A stretch of 64,000 nucleotides of DNA from the NCBI GenBank assembly GCA_016716705.1, contig JADJVF010000011.1:97058-161057 (forward strand), given 5' to 3'. The notes under the pieces are model-generated. The model made no database searches and was not told where the DNA came from. It saw only the letters and a list, made by a program, of their open reading frames with translations. Positions within the stretch are counted from its first letter, which is position 1; each line of letters begins with the position of its first letter. Both the position numbers and the translations under genes were made by a program. Below, one piece after another: positions 43,260 through 51,688 of this stretch. The stretch is from Holophagales bacterium. GTDB taxonomy: Bacteria; Acidobacteriota; Thermoanaerobaculia; UBA5066.

Positions 43260-44960
43260 CTACTCGTTCATCCGGTAGGTGTCGTTGAGCGCGAAGACCT
43301 CGTCCTTCCAGATCCGCGCGAAGCGGTCCGCGTCGAAGATCGGCCGTTTCACGAGGCGAAGGGCCATCGCCGCCTGCTTCTCCGTCGCGCCCGACCTCTC
43401 GTGGAGCTTCAGGGCGTAGGCCGAGAAATCGCGGACGAAGACGTCGAACAGCTGGTCGAGGGCGTCGTCCGAAAGGCCGTGATGCTCCGCTCCCTCGAGG
43501 ACGAGGTGGGCGTAGACGGCGAGAGCGAAGAGGTCGCCCACGGCGAGGAGGAGGTCGACGTCCTTCGCCTGCTCCTCGCTCGGCGCCGCCGCGGCCACGA
43601 GCTCGCGGAAGGCGCCGAGCTGCTCGCGGAAGAGCGCGACGTTCGGGATGCGGGCGTACCTCTCGAAGGCCGGGGCCCAGTCGTGGAAGCGGATCTTCCC
43701 GAGGCCGCTCGCCGGCCCCTGGGCGAAGAGGAAGGCGTCGTGCGCCGGCCCGGTCCGCCGTCCCACCTCGGGGCAGGCGGCCGGCCGGAAGAGCCAGTTC
43801 GCGAGGAACTTCACGATGAGCGCGATGTTGACGTGGACCGTCCCCTCGAGCTTCGGCAGGGCGCGGATGTCGCGCGCGGCCATCTCGAAGACCATGTCCT
43901 TCTCGAAGCCCTTCGCCGCGATGACGTCCCAGAGGAGGTCGACGACCTTCTCTCCCTCCGTCGTCACCTTCATCTTCACGAGCGGGTTGTAGAGGAGGTA
44001 GCGCCGGTCCTCGAGCGAGGCGGCGCGCAGGTAGTCCGACGCGCGGAACGCGAAGACCTTCATCGCGACGAGCCGGGCCCAGGCGTCGACGAACATCCGC
44101 GCCACGTGCGGGAAGTCGGTCACGGCCATCCCGTAGAGGCGCCGTGCCGCCGCGTGGTTCAGGGCCTCGTGGAACGCGTGCGTGCAGATGCCGATCGAGG
44201 CCCAGCCGAGGTTGTACTTGCCGACGTTGACCGTGTTGAGCGCGGCGTCCCACGCCTCCCGCCCGCGGATCAGCACCTCGCCGGCCGCGACGGGGTAGTC
44301 TTCGAGCGCGAACTCGGCGACGTACGACTGGCTCGCGACGACGTTCTTCACGAGCCGGTAGCCGGGGCGCTTCGGGTCGGCCGCGAAGAAGACGTAGTCG
44401 TTCGAACCGGCGATCTTCCCGAAGACCGAAACGATGGCGGCCTCGTTTCCGTTGCCGATGTAGTACTTCGATCCGTTCGCCACGAACGAGCCGTCCTCTT
44501 TCGGCGTGAGCGTCATCGAGGACGAGTAGATATCGGCCCCGTGCTCCTTTTCGGAGAGGCCGAAGGCGAAGATCCCGCCCCCGGCGATCGCCGCGGCGGT
44601 CTTCGCCTTCATCTCCCCGTTCGGGCTCATCCAGAGCGGCCCGAGGCCGAGGATCGAGACCTGCCACGTGTACCAGTAGCAGAGGCCGTAGAAGCCGAGG
44701 ACCTCGTTGACGTAGCAGTTGCGGAACGTGTCCCACCGGGCGTCGGGGCCGCCCAGCTCCGGCGGGGTGAGGAGGTCGGCGAAGACCTTCTCCCGCTTCA
44801 CGAAGTCGAGGAAGTCGGTGTACCAGACCCGGTCGAGGTCGTCCTGGCGGAGCCGCTGCTTTCCCTTCGCCTCGAAGAAGGCGATCGTCTTCGTCACGAT
44901 CTCGCGCGAACGGGCGTCGAGGGGGAGCTCACCGAGTTGCTTTGGGTTCAGCAGGAGCAT
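43260..44960 (-). CDS. Long acyl-CoA dehydrogenase family protein
   Basis: 566 residues, longer than the 380-residue classical enzymes because of a C-terminal helical extension, as in FadE-like forms. FAD motifs are present: AFGLSEKEHGADI, ANGSKYYIGNG and GICTHAFHEALNHAAARRLY. LEGTVHVN carries the likely catalytic Glu. It probably oxidises longer acyl-CoAs. The start ATG 44960 has GGAGGA upstream, and a TAATCT box lies at 44979-44984 on this strand. Divergent from the bacilliredoxin gene. Confidence 0.88.
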   Translation of the reverse strand: MLLLNPKQLGELPLDARSREIVTKTIAFFEAKGKQRLRQDDLDRVWYTDFLDFVKREKVFADLLTPPELGGPDARWDTFRNCYVNEVLGFYGLCYWYTWQVSILGLGPLWMSPNGEMKAKTAAAIAGGGIFAFGLSEKEHGADIYSSSMTLTPKEDGSFVANGSKYYIGNGNEAAIVSVFGKIAGSNDYVFFAADPKRPGYRLVKNVVASQSYVAEFALEDYPVAAGEVLIRGREAWDAALNTVNVGKYNLGWASIGICTHAFHEALNHAAARRLYGMAVTDFPHVARMFVDAWARLVAMKVFAFRASDYLRAASLEDRRYLLYNPLVKMKVTTEGEKVVDLLWDVIAAKGFEKDMVFEMAARDIRALPKLEGTVHVNIALIVKFLANWLFRPAACPEVGRRTGPAHDAFLFAQGPASGLGKIRFHDWAPAFERYARIPNVALFREQLGAFRELVAAAAPSEEQAKDVDLLLAVGDLFALAVYAHLVLEGAEHHGLSDDALDQLFDVFVRDFSAYALKLHERSGATEKQAAMALRLVKRPIFDADRFARIWKDEVFALNDTYRMNE

Positions 44961-45039
44961 GGCGTCCTCCGGTCTTCCAGATTACCCTTTCGCGGCCTCC
45001 GGCGGACGGCTGGAGGCGTCACGGATCGGAGGACTCCTC

Positions 45040-45456
45040 ATGCCCTATCCCCCCGAAATCGTCCAGCCCGCGCGCGACGAGCTGACCCTCGCCGGCTTCA
45101 CGCCGCTCCTCACGGCCGAAGCGGTCGAGGCCGAGCTGGCGAAGGAGGGATCGCTCCTCGTCGTCGTCAATTCCGTCTGCGGCTGCGCCGCCGGATCGGC
45201 GAGGCCGGGAGCGGTGCGGGCCGTCTCCTCTCCCGGCCCGAGGCCGCAGCGCCTCGCCGCGGTCTTCGCGGGCGAGGACGTGGAGGCCGTGAACCGGGTG
45301 CGGCGACAGCTCGCCGGCTTCCCGCCGTCCTCCCCGTCGATCGCTCTCTTCGTCGACGGCGACCCCGTCTTTCTGATGGAGCGCCGTCACATCGAAGGTC
45401 TCCCGCCGGAAGACGTCGCCACGGCCCTCTCCAGAGCCTTCGCCGCCCACTGCTGA
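45040..45456 (+). CDS. BrxA/BrxB-type bacilliredoxin (YphP/YqiW family)
   Basis: 138 residues, normal length. The active-site motif CGCAAGSARPGAV matches the CGC motif of bacilliredoxins, which remove bacillithiol from protein thiols. MPYPPEIVQPARDELT at the N terminus and VDGDPVFLMERRHIEG near the C terminus also fit. Start ATG 45040 follows GGAGGA. If the identification holds, the organism probably makes bacillithiol. Confidence 0.9.
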   Translation: MPYPPEIVQPARDELTLAGFTPLLTAEAVEAELAKEGSLLVVVNSVCGCAAGSARPGAVRAVSSPGPRPQRLAAVFAGEDVEAVNRVRRQLAGFPPSSPSIALFVDGDPVFLMERRHIEGLPPEDVATALSRAFAAHC

Positions 45457-45484
45457 GCCACGCCCGACCTCGATCCCCGCGGCC

Positions 45485-45997
45485 TCAGAGGTCGACGATC
45501 ACGGGTGGGTGGCCCGTCTCTTCGAGGAAGCGGAGGAGGCCCTCGGGGCTGATCACCGTCGTCGACGTGTTGGCGAGCGGGTGGAACTTGAGGGCCGGTC
45601 GGGCGAGGAGGTCGCGGTCGAGAACGACGCGGACTTTCCCGGCTCCGTCGTTCACGACGCCGAACGGGGAGACGGAGCCGGGGGCGAGGGCCAGGGCGTC
45701 CCGAAGCCTCGGGGCGTTCGCGAAGGAGAGGCGCCTCGTGCCGAGAGCTTCGGCGAGGACCCTGAGGTCGAGCAGCTTCTCCGCCGGGAGGACGACGAGC
45801 CAGGCAGCGCCCTTCCGATCCTCGAGGAAGAGGTTCTTGCAGTGGCACCCCGGAACGTGCCCTGTCGCGACCCTCGCTTCGCTCACGGTGAGGACCGGTT
45901 CGTGGGGAAACGTGCGGGCCTCGATGCCGAGTCCGGCCAGGAGCGCCAGCAGGCGGGAAGGGTCGAACGGAGCGCCTGGCGGGTCGTCGGACGGCAC
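45485..45997 (-). CDS. YbaK/ProX-type aminoacyl-tRNA editing deacylase
   Basis: 170 residues. The YbaK fold is shown by GCHCKNLFLEDRKG with the conserved Lys, WLVVLPAEKLLDL, SPFGVVNDGAGKV and KFHPLANTSTTVIS. It resembles ProX (PrdX), which hydrolyses Ala-tRNA(Pro) to protect translation. Start GTG 45997 is inferred; CAGAAT ends eight bases upstream and there is no ribosome site. The gene is divergent from the 2TM protein, and the intervening sequence holds a GAATTC-centred imperfect palindrome. Confidence 0.87.
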   Translation of the reverse strand: MPSDDPPGAPFDPSRLLALLAGLGIEARTFPHEPVLTVSEARVATGHVPGCHCKNLFLEDRKGAAWLVVLPAEKLLDLRVLAEALGTRRLSFANAPRLRDALALAPGSVSPFGVVNDGAGKVRVVLDRDLLARPALKFHPLANTSTTVISPEGLLRFLEETGHPPVIVDL

Positions 45998-46058
45998 GGG
46001 TCCGAATTCTGAACCTCTGGGGGCGCCGGGCGTATAAACCACTGTTGGGAGGGTTCGA

Positions 46059-47162
46059 ATGGGGGAACCCGGCGTGGGCGTCGAGCGCGAGATCGAAGAG
46101 AGCGTGAGGAGGATCCTCGGCGCCCTCGATCGGCTGCCGGCCGCCCGCACCGGGTCGGTCGCGGTTCGGATTTCCCGCGCGGCCGAGACGGCCGCAGCCG
46201 GGATTCAGCGGTCCGACGGCCGGGAGGCCACGCGCGCCGAGAGGCGGCTCGAGAAGCGGCTGCGCGAGGAAGACGAGGCGAGCGTCCCTCACGCGTTCGT
46301 CCTCGGCGCCGCCGCCGCCCTCGCCGCGTTCGCCGGTTTCACGCAGCCCCACCTCTTCTGGCTCATCTTCGTCGCCTTCGGCTTCGGCATGGGGGCGGCC
46401 GACACGCTCGCGAAGGTCCGCCGGCGCGACCGGCGCCTTGCGGAAGAGGCGCGGAGCGCCTCGGCGGAGCGGCCCCTGCCGGCCGCCTCGAGCGAGCAGG
46501 CGCCCGCGCTCCTCACGTTCCCGCCGCTCGCTCAGCCCGAGAGCCCCGCCGTCGCGGCGATCACGGCCCGCGAGTCGAGGATCGACGGGATCTGCGAACG
46601 GCTCGTCGCGGAGCTGAAAGGGGCGCCACCGCTCGTCCGCGAGCTCCTCCGGAACCCCGAGCAGACGATTGCCGCGCTGCGAGCGGCCTCGCGCGAGCTC
46701 GCCCGCCGCGAGCGAAACCTCCGGGCCGCGCTGACCGAAGAAGAGGGAGCGCGTCTCGACCGCGAGCGGACGGCCCTCTCGGCACGCGTCGAGTCGACGT
46801 CCGACGCCGTCGTGAAGGAACGACTCTCCGGGGCCCTCGCCGCCCTCGACGCGCAGCTCAGCCACCGCGCCGAGCTCTCGACGGCCGTCGCGCGGATCGA
46901 GGCGGAGGGGACTCGTATCCTCTATTCCCTCGAGAGCCTTCGCGCCCAGGTCCTGCGCGCGCTGGCGGCCGATTCGGCCGCGTCGGACGTGACGCGGGAG
47001 AGCCTGAAGGGCGGGCTCGAGACCCTCAGCGCGGAGATCGACGCCGTCGCGACGGCGCTCGAGGAAGTCCACGGCGTCGGCGCGGCCGTCTCGACGCCAG
47101 GCGCGGTCTCCGGCCTCTCGCCCGCGATGCGGGCCGCGGCGCGGCAGGCCGGAAGGAACTGA
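46059..47162 (+). CDS. 2TM coiled-coil membrane protein, unknown function
   Basis: 367 residues, not recognised. An N-terminal helix (about 1-75) is followed by two close membrane segments (FVLGAAAALAAFAGF and FWLIFVAFGFGMGAADTLA), like the 2TM family, and a long charged coiled coil to about residue 320. Start ATG 46059 has GGGAGGG five bases upstream, and a TATAAA box lies at 46033-46038. It is upstream of two exported proteins of unknown role. A structural or septum-associated role would fit, but nothing shows it. Confidence 0.65.
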   Translation: MGEPGVGVEREIEESVRRILGALDRLPAARTGSVAVRISRAAETAAAGIQRSDGREATRAERRLEKRLREEDEASVPHAFVLGAAAALAAFAGFTQPHLFWLIFVAFGFGMGAADTLAKVRRRDRRLAEEARSASAERPLPAASSEQAPALLTFPPLAQPESPAVAAITARESRIDGICERLVAELKGAPPLVRELLRNPEQTIAALRAASRELARRERNLRAALTEEEGARLDRERTALSARVESTSDAVVKERLSGALAALDAQLSHRAELSTAVARIEAEGTRILYSLESLRAQVLRALAADSAASDVTRESLKGGLETLSAEIDAVATALEEVHGVGAAVSTPGAVSGLSPAMRAAARQAGRN

Positions 47163-47249
47163 CCTCTGGACTCCCCGCGCGGCCGTGAGGTCCATCCGTT
47201 CCGCACCTTCCGGCGATCAGGCCTTCGGACCAAGGGCCCGCTTCCCGGC

Positions 47250-50200
47250 ATGTTCCGCCGCCTCGCGCTCCTGCTGGCTCTCTTCATCGTAACGGCCTCG
47301 CCTCTCTCGGCCGAGCCTGTGGCCGTGCCTGGCGGAACGGAGAGCATCCGGCGGGTGCTCGGTCTGGGCGGTCGCCGCCCGCCGGGGGACTTCTTCCTCG
47401 AAGTGAACCGGGCGTTCCTCGCCGGTTCGAGCCCGTTCGAGGCCTGGGACAAGAACGAGCGCCGTCGTGCGGTGGCCCTTTTCGCAGAGGACCTCGCGGC
47501 GTGGCGGGCCGAGCAGGGCTGTCCGGCTCTGCTCTCTGCGCGGGGCGAGGCGTGGAAGAAGACTCGACGCGCGCTGACGTGGCTCGGCTTCCGGGTCCGC
47601 GGAGACGGACCCGGATTCGAGGCGGAGCCCAGATCCGGCGTCGAGGAGGAGCGGCGCCAGGCATTCCTCGACGTCCTGGGCCGGCCCGTCGCCGAGCTGC
47701 TGCGCCGGCTCTCGGCCGGCGAAGAGGTGACGATCGCCTGCGGGGACGGCGAAGCGGAGCTGCCGTTCGGCCTCGCGGCCTGGCGGGAGATCCTGGGAGC
47801 CGACGAGAAGGAGCTGAACGCCGGGAACGCCTTTCTCCATTTCGTGAAGACCGTTCCGCCGTCCCGAATGCTGGTGGCGCTCCTCTCCGTCGACGTTCGC
47901 ACGCGCGAGGAGCTACGGACGCTCGCCGGACCCCCCGGCGGCGCCGGGGGCTGGAAGCTCCTCTACGACGAGGCTCTCGACGGTTTCGCGCGCTTCCCGG
48001 AAGCTCTCGTCGTCCGGGACGGCCGGATCCGTCTTCCGGGCGGAGAGGCGGCGGACGCCGTGTGGGAGGACGTCGTCGGCGTGCCGCCGTCGAACCGGGA
48101 GGAGTTCGCGGTGAAGCTCCTCGGTGCGGACTCCGGAAAGGCCGCCTTCGTGGTCGACGCACTCCGTCTTCTCGTCGAGGCCGACGCCCGGGCGTTCGTC
48201 CTCGGACGGACGGGCGGCGGAGAGGCGGCGGTAAAGAGGTTCCGCGGGCTCTACGGCTCCATCGAGCGCTCCGGAGGGGATTTCGCCCGGTCGCGCCGCG
48301 AGCCGTACGACATCGCACACCTCGTGAGGTTCCTGAAGCTCGCGGACAACGGCGTGGTCGCCGTTCCCGGCGGAGCCGCATTGTGGCTCGAGGCGATCGG
48401 GAGCTCCCGGTTCCCGGAAGACGAGCCCGAGCTCTCTCGTATCCTCGCCGAGGTCGCGACGGGAAAGGCCACCCCGGAGGGGCTTCTCCCGCGGCTCCTC
48501 CGGCGGGAACCCCCGGGCTCCGTCCGGAACGTGCCCGTGCGGAAGCAGTTCCTCGTCGTTTCGAGCCTCGTCGAGGCGCGACCCGTCCTCGCCGACGCGG
48601 GGACCATCGTCCTCCTCTTCCGGGGCATGGAGCGCCTGCTCGCCTCGTATGCGCCGCTCGAGGAGCTCCCGCTCGACGATCCGGTCGTCGTCAGGCGCTA
48701 CCTGTTCACGCTGAACCGTCTCGACACCTCCGGTACCGGCCGAGCGGCGGAGCTGCGCGCAGGCCTCTTCCAGGCGTCGATCGACCTCCTCGCGGCGTTC
48801 TGTCGCAGCCGGGCGCTTCCCGACGAGAGGGCTCGCACGCTCGTTCGATCGCTTCTCGACGTCCCGCTCTTCGCGATGCCGAAGCTCGATCCTGCGGACG
48901 GAATCGGCGGCTTCGAGGGCTGGCTCAACGGGGAGCTCGTCGCTGCCCTGCGCGAGGAGGAGGAGGCGTTTCTCGCAAAGGCCCGTGCGGACGTGGCGCG
49001 GCGGGATCCGGACGGAGAGCTGCCCGGGCCAGCGCGCACGCCGGACGACCTCGTCGCGGCGGCCCTCGCGGGCTGGAGGCCTCCGGTGACGTTCGCCTGG
49101 AGGGGAGGGCGCTACCGCTTCGACCCGACCTCCGACGGCGCCGCCCGCCGACGCGCCTTCGCGGCGACCCAGGAGCACGTGCCGCTCGCGGACCTCGCCG
49201 AGGCAGGCGCGGAGCGCGAGAAGGCCATCCAGGCCGCTCGCACGGGCGACGCCGAAGGGATGCGGGCCTCCGTGGGCGCGCTCATGGAACGGCTCGCCGC
49301 GGTGCGGCCTCCCGGCCGGGACGAGGACGAGCGGATCCTGTGGGTCGTGGCGAGTGTCCGCCTCGCGTTCGGAGAGCTCCGGCACGCGACGCGGGACGAC
49401 GCCCTGAAACGCCTGGAGGAGCGGCTCGGGCGCTTCGACGCCCTCCGGGCCGAACGGACGCTCGAGGCCCTCGCGGTCCACGTCTATTCCTCGAGCGTCA
49501 CCGACCCGACCGGTCTTCCGTACACCGACGGGCTCTTCGTTCGGCGCCACTCGCTCTCGTGGGGCGGCCCGACCGGTGGGGAGACCGTGTCGCCCTTCGG
49601 CCCGACACGGCTCGAGAGGCTGGGCGAAGGCAGGGGCTCGCGCATCGGCGGTTCCTTCTCGGGCCTGGCGGACACCCTCGATCTTCTTCACGCCGGGGAG
49701 CTCGTCTACGACGCGAGGGCCCTGGCGACGAACGAGCAGATACGGGCCGGGCTCATCGCGCCCATCACCCACATGACGCCCGCCCGGCTCGACGACGACG
49801 CGCTTCGCTTCGTCGCCCTCGCCTGCCGGGCGTCCGAGCAGCTCGCCGAGGCGCTGGCGGGACGTTCCGAGGCCGGGCGTCTCGAAGCGTGGAGCGTGCT
49901 GGCAAGGGACCTCGTCTCCCCCTCGCGCCTGAATTCCCTTGCCGGCCGGGCGTCCGGTGAGGTCGCGGACGACCTGACCCCGTCCGACCTGTTCCGGATC
50001 GGCCGTCGCCTCGCCCTCGGGGCCGTCGCCGGCGAGGTGCGCGTCCCGGCCGCCGTCGAGGCGCGCGAGACGTGGAACCGCCTCGTCACCCGCCTCGGCG
50101 AGGCCGCGGCATCGGCTCGCGTCGCCGAGCTCGGCCCGCGGCCTCTCGCGTGGGCGGGGCGGAACCGGCTGGCCGACATGGACATGCCTTCGTACGAACG

Positions 50201-50489
50201 GCTCGCGGAGTACCAGGTGCCGCGCTTCTTCGCCGAACGCCTCTTCGATCTCAAGATCGCCGCAATCCGGGCCGTCGTCGACGCGGGGGATCCGGCGGAG
50301 CTCCTCCCGCTCACTCTCGAGCCGGCCCTCGACGGCCTCCTCGAGGGCATGAGGATGGGCTATGACTTCGACTGGAGGCCGCTCGCGGAGACGGACGCAG
50401 CTCTCGCGAGAGCGAGCCGCGACCTGGTCCTCGAGCGGGCGCTCTCGGCAGGACGGATCACGCGCGCAGACGAGGAGGGAACCCGGTGA
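47250..50489 (+). CDS. Large exported protein, unknown function
   Basis: 1079 residues. A signal peptide (LALLLALFIVTASPLSAEP) is followed by a long, mostly helical protein with no motif I can assign. Visible landmarks: SRREPYDIAHLVRFLKLADN near residue 350, VRKQFLVVSSLVEARPVLAD near 430, and a better conserved C-terminal third (LSWGGPTGGETVSPFGPTRL, SFSGLADTLDLLHAGEL). No catalytic triad or metal site is evident. It overlaps the VWFA gene by GTGA, so the two are co-expressed exported proteins. Confidence 0.7.
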   Translation: MFRRLALLLALFIVTASPLSAEPVAVPGGTESIRRVLGLGGRRPPGDFFLEVNRAFLAGSSPFEAWDKNERRRAVALFAEDLAAWRAEQGCPALLSARGEAWKKTRRALTWLGFRVRGDGPGFEAEPRSGVEEERRQAFLDVLGRPVAELLRRLSAGEEVTIACGDGEAELPFGLAAWREILGADEKELNAGNAFLHFVKTVPPSRMLVALLSVDVRTREELRTLAGPPGGAGGWKLLYDEALDGFARFPEALVVRDGRIRLPGGEAADAVWEDVVGVPPSNREEFAVKLLGADSGKAAFVVDALRLLVEADARAFVLGRTGGGEAAVKRFRGLYGSIERSGGDFARSRREPYDIAHLVRFLKLADNGVVAVPGGAALWLEAIGSSRFPEDEPELSRILAEVATGKATPEGLLPRLLRREPPGSVRNVPVRKQFLVVSSLVEARPVLADAGTIVLLFRGMERLLASYAPLEELPLDDPVVVRRYLFTLNRLDTSGTGRAAELRAGLFQASIDLLAAFCRSRALPDERARTLVRSLLDVPLFAMPKLDPADGIGGFEGWLNGELVAALREEEEAFLAKARADVARRDPDGELPGPARTPDDLVAAALAGWRPPVTFAWRGGRYRFDPTSDGAARRRAFAATQEHVPLADLAEAGAEREKAIQAARTGDAEGMRASVGALMERLAAVRPPGRDEDERILWVVASVRLAFGELRHATRDDALKRLEERLGRFDALRAERTLEALAVHVYSSSVTDPTGLPYTDGLFVRRHSLSWGGPTGGETVSPFGPTRLERLGEGRGSRIGGSFSGLADTLDLLHAGELVYDARALATNEQIRAGLIAPITHMTPARLDDDALRFVALACRASEQLAEALAGRSEAGRLEAWSVLARDLVSPSRLNSLAGRASGEVADDLTPSDLFRIGRRLALGAVAGEVRVPAAVEARETWNRLVTRLGEAAASARVAELGPRPLAWAGRNRLADMDMPSYERLAEYQVPRFFAERLFDLKIAAIRAVVDAGDPAELLPLTLEPALDGLLEGMRMGYDFDWRPLAETDAALARASRDLVLERALSAGRITRADEEGTR

Positions 50490-51625
50490 AGGCGAGACCA
50501 TGGATCTTCACGGCGGTCCTCTCCACCCTCTTCATCCTCGCCGGGACGACGGGCCGGGCCGAGGACGGGCCGGAGGTGAGAATCGTCTCCCCGGGACCGA
50601 ACGACATCCTGGTCGGCGACACGACGATCACGGTGGCCGTGAGCGGCTTCGTTCCCGGTGACGTCGTCGAGCTGTTCGTCGACGGCCGCCCGGCGGGGAG
50701 GGCCGCGGCCGAGCCCTGGACCTTCGCCTGGAAGGCGGGCGAGGCGCCGAGGCCGCACAGCCTCTCGGCCGTTCTCCGTCGCGAGGGGCGGGAAGCGGCC
50801 GTCTCCCGGGTGAGGACGCGCGGTCTCGGCTTCTCCGCGATCGCGAACGCCCGGGTCGTCTCCATCTCGCCGATCGTGACGGACGCGGACGGGCGATACG
50901 TCGCCGGTCTCGCCAGGGAGGACTTCACTCTCCTCGTCGACGGCCGGAGCCAGGAGATCGAGACGTTCGACGCGACGCAGTCGGCGCTCTCGGTCGTCCT
51001 CGTCATCGACGTGTCGTCGTCGATGGCTCCCAAGCTGCGAGAGGCGCGGGAGGCGGCGCTCCAGCTCCTGTCGGCCCTGAAGCCGGCCGACCGGGCGGCG
51101 GTCCTGACGTTCGCCTCGAACGTCGTCGGCTTCACGCCGTTCGCATCCGACCGGACGGCGGCCCGCATGGCGATCGAGGAGGCGCGGGTCAGCGGCGAGA
51201 CCGCTCTCTACGACGCGACCGCGGTGGCCCTGCGGAGGTTGCGCGAGGTGTCCGGACGGCGGGCGGTCGTCCTCTTCACCGACGGGGAGGACAACCGGAG
51301 CCGGATGGCGGTCGACCAGGTCATCGACCTCGCCCGCGCCTCCGAGGCGAGCGTCTTCGCCGTAGGGCAGGGGGTCGACGAAGAGAAGGCCCTCGTGCGC
51401 ACGCTGAATCGGCTGGCCGAGGAGACGGGCGGCCGCACCTGGTTCATCTCGTCGATCCGGAAGCTCCCCGGTGTCTTCGCGGACGTCGTGGCCGAGCTCG
51501 AGAACCAGTACTTCCTCACCTTCACCCCGGAAGACCAGCGTCCGCGGACGTGGCACCAGATCGTCGTGAAGATGAGGAAGCCCGGCCTGACCGTTCGCGC
51601 GAAGAAGGCGTTCCGGATCGACTGA
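50486..51625 (+). CDS. Exported VWFA-related protein, Acidobacteria type
   Basis: 379 residues. Signal peptide (FTAVLSTLFILAGTTGRA), an Ig-like domain (VRIVSPGPNDILVGDTTITV), a linker with VTDADGRYVAGLAREDFTLL, then a VWA domain with MIDAS motif DVSSSM, FTDGEDNRS and YFLTFTPEDQRPRTWHQIVV at the C terminus. This layout matches the VWFA-related family (TIGR03436) frequent in Acidobacteriota. VWA domains bind protein partners through a metal ion. Start GTG 50486 overlaps the previous stop; the partner is probably the large exported protein. Confidence 0.87.
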   Translation: MKARPWIFTAVLSTLFILAGTTGRAEDGPEVRIVSPGPNDILVGDTTITVAVSGFVPGDVVELFVDGRPAGRAAAEPWTFAWKAGEAPRPHSLSAVLRREGREAAVSRVRTRGLGFSAIANARVVSISPIVTDADGRYVAGLAREDFTLLVDGRSQEIETFDATQSALSVVLVIDVSSSMAPKLREAREAALQLLSALKPADRAAVLTFASNVVGFTPFASDRTAARMAIEEARVSGETALYDATAVALRRLREVSGRRAVVLFTDGEDNRSRMAVDQVIDLARASEASVFAVGQGVDEEKALVRTLNRLAEETGGRTWFISSIRKLPGVFADVVAELENQYFLTFTPEDQRPRTWHQIVVKMRKPGLTVRAKKAFRID

Positions 51626-51688
51626 CCGGGCACGGTCCCGGCGACCCCTGCCCGTTCCCCGTTCCGCCCCGGACCCCCTTGTCCCGGG

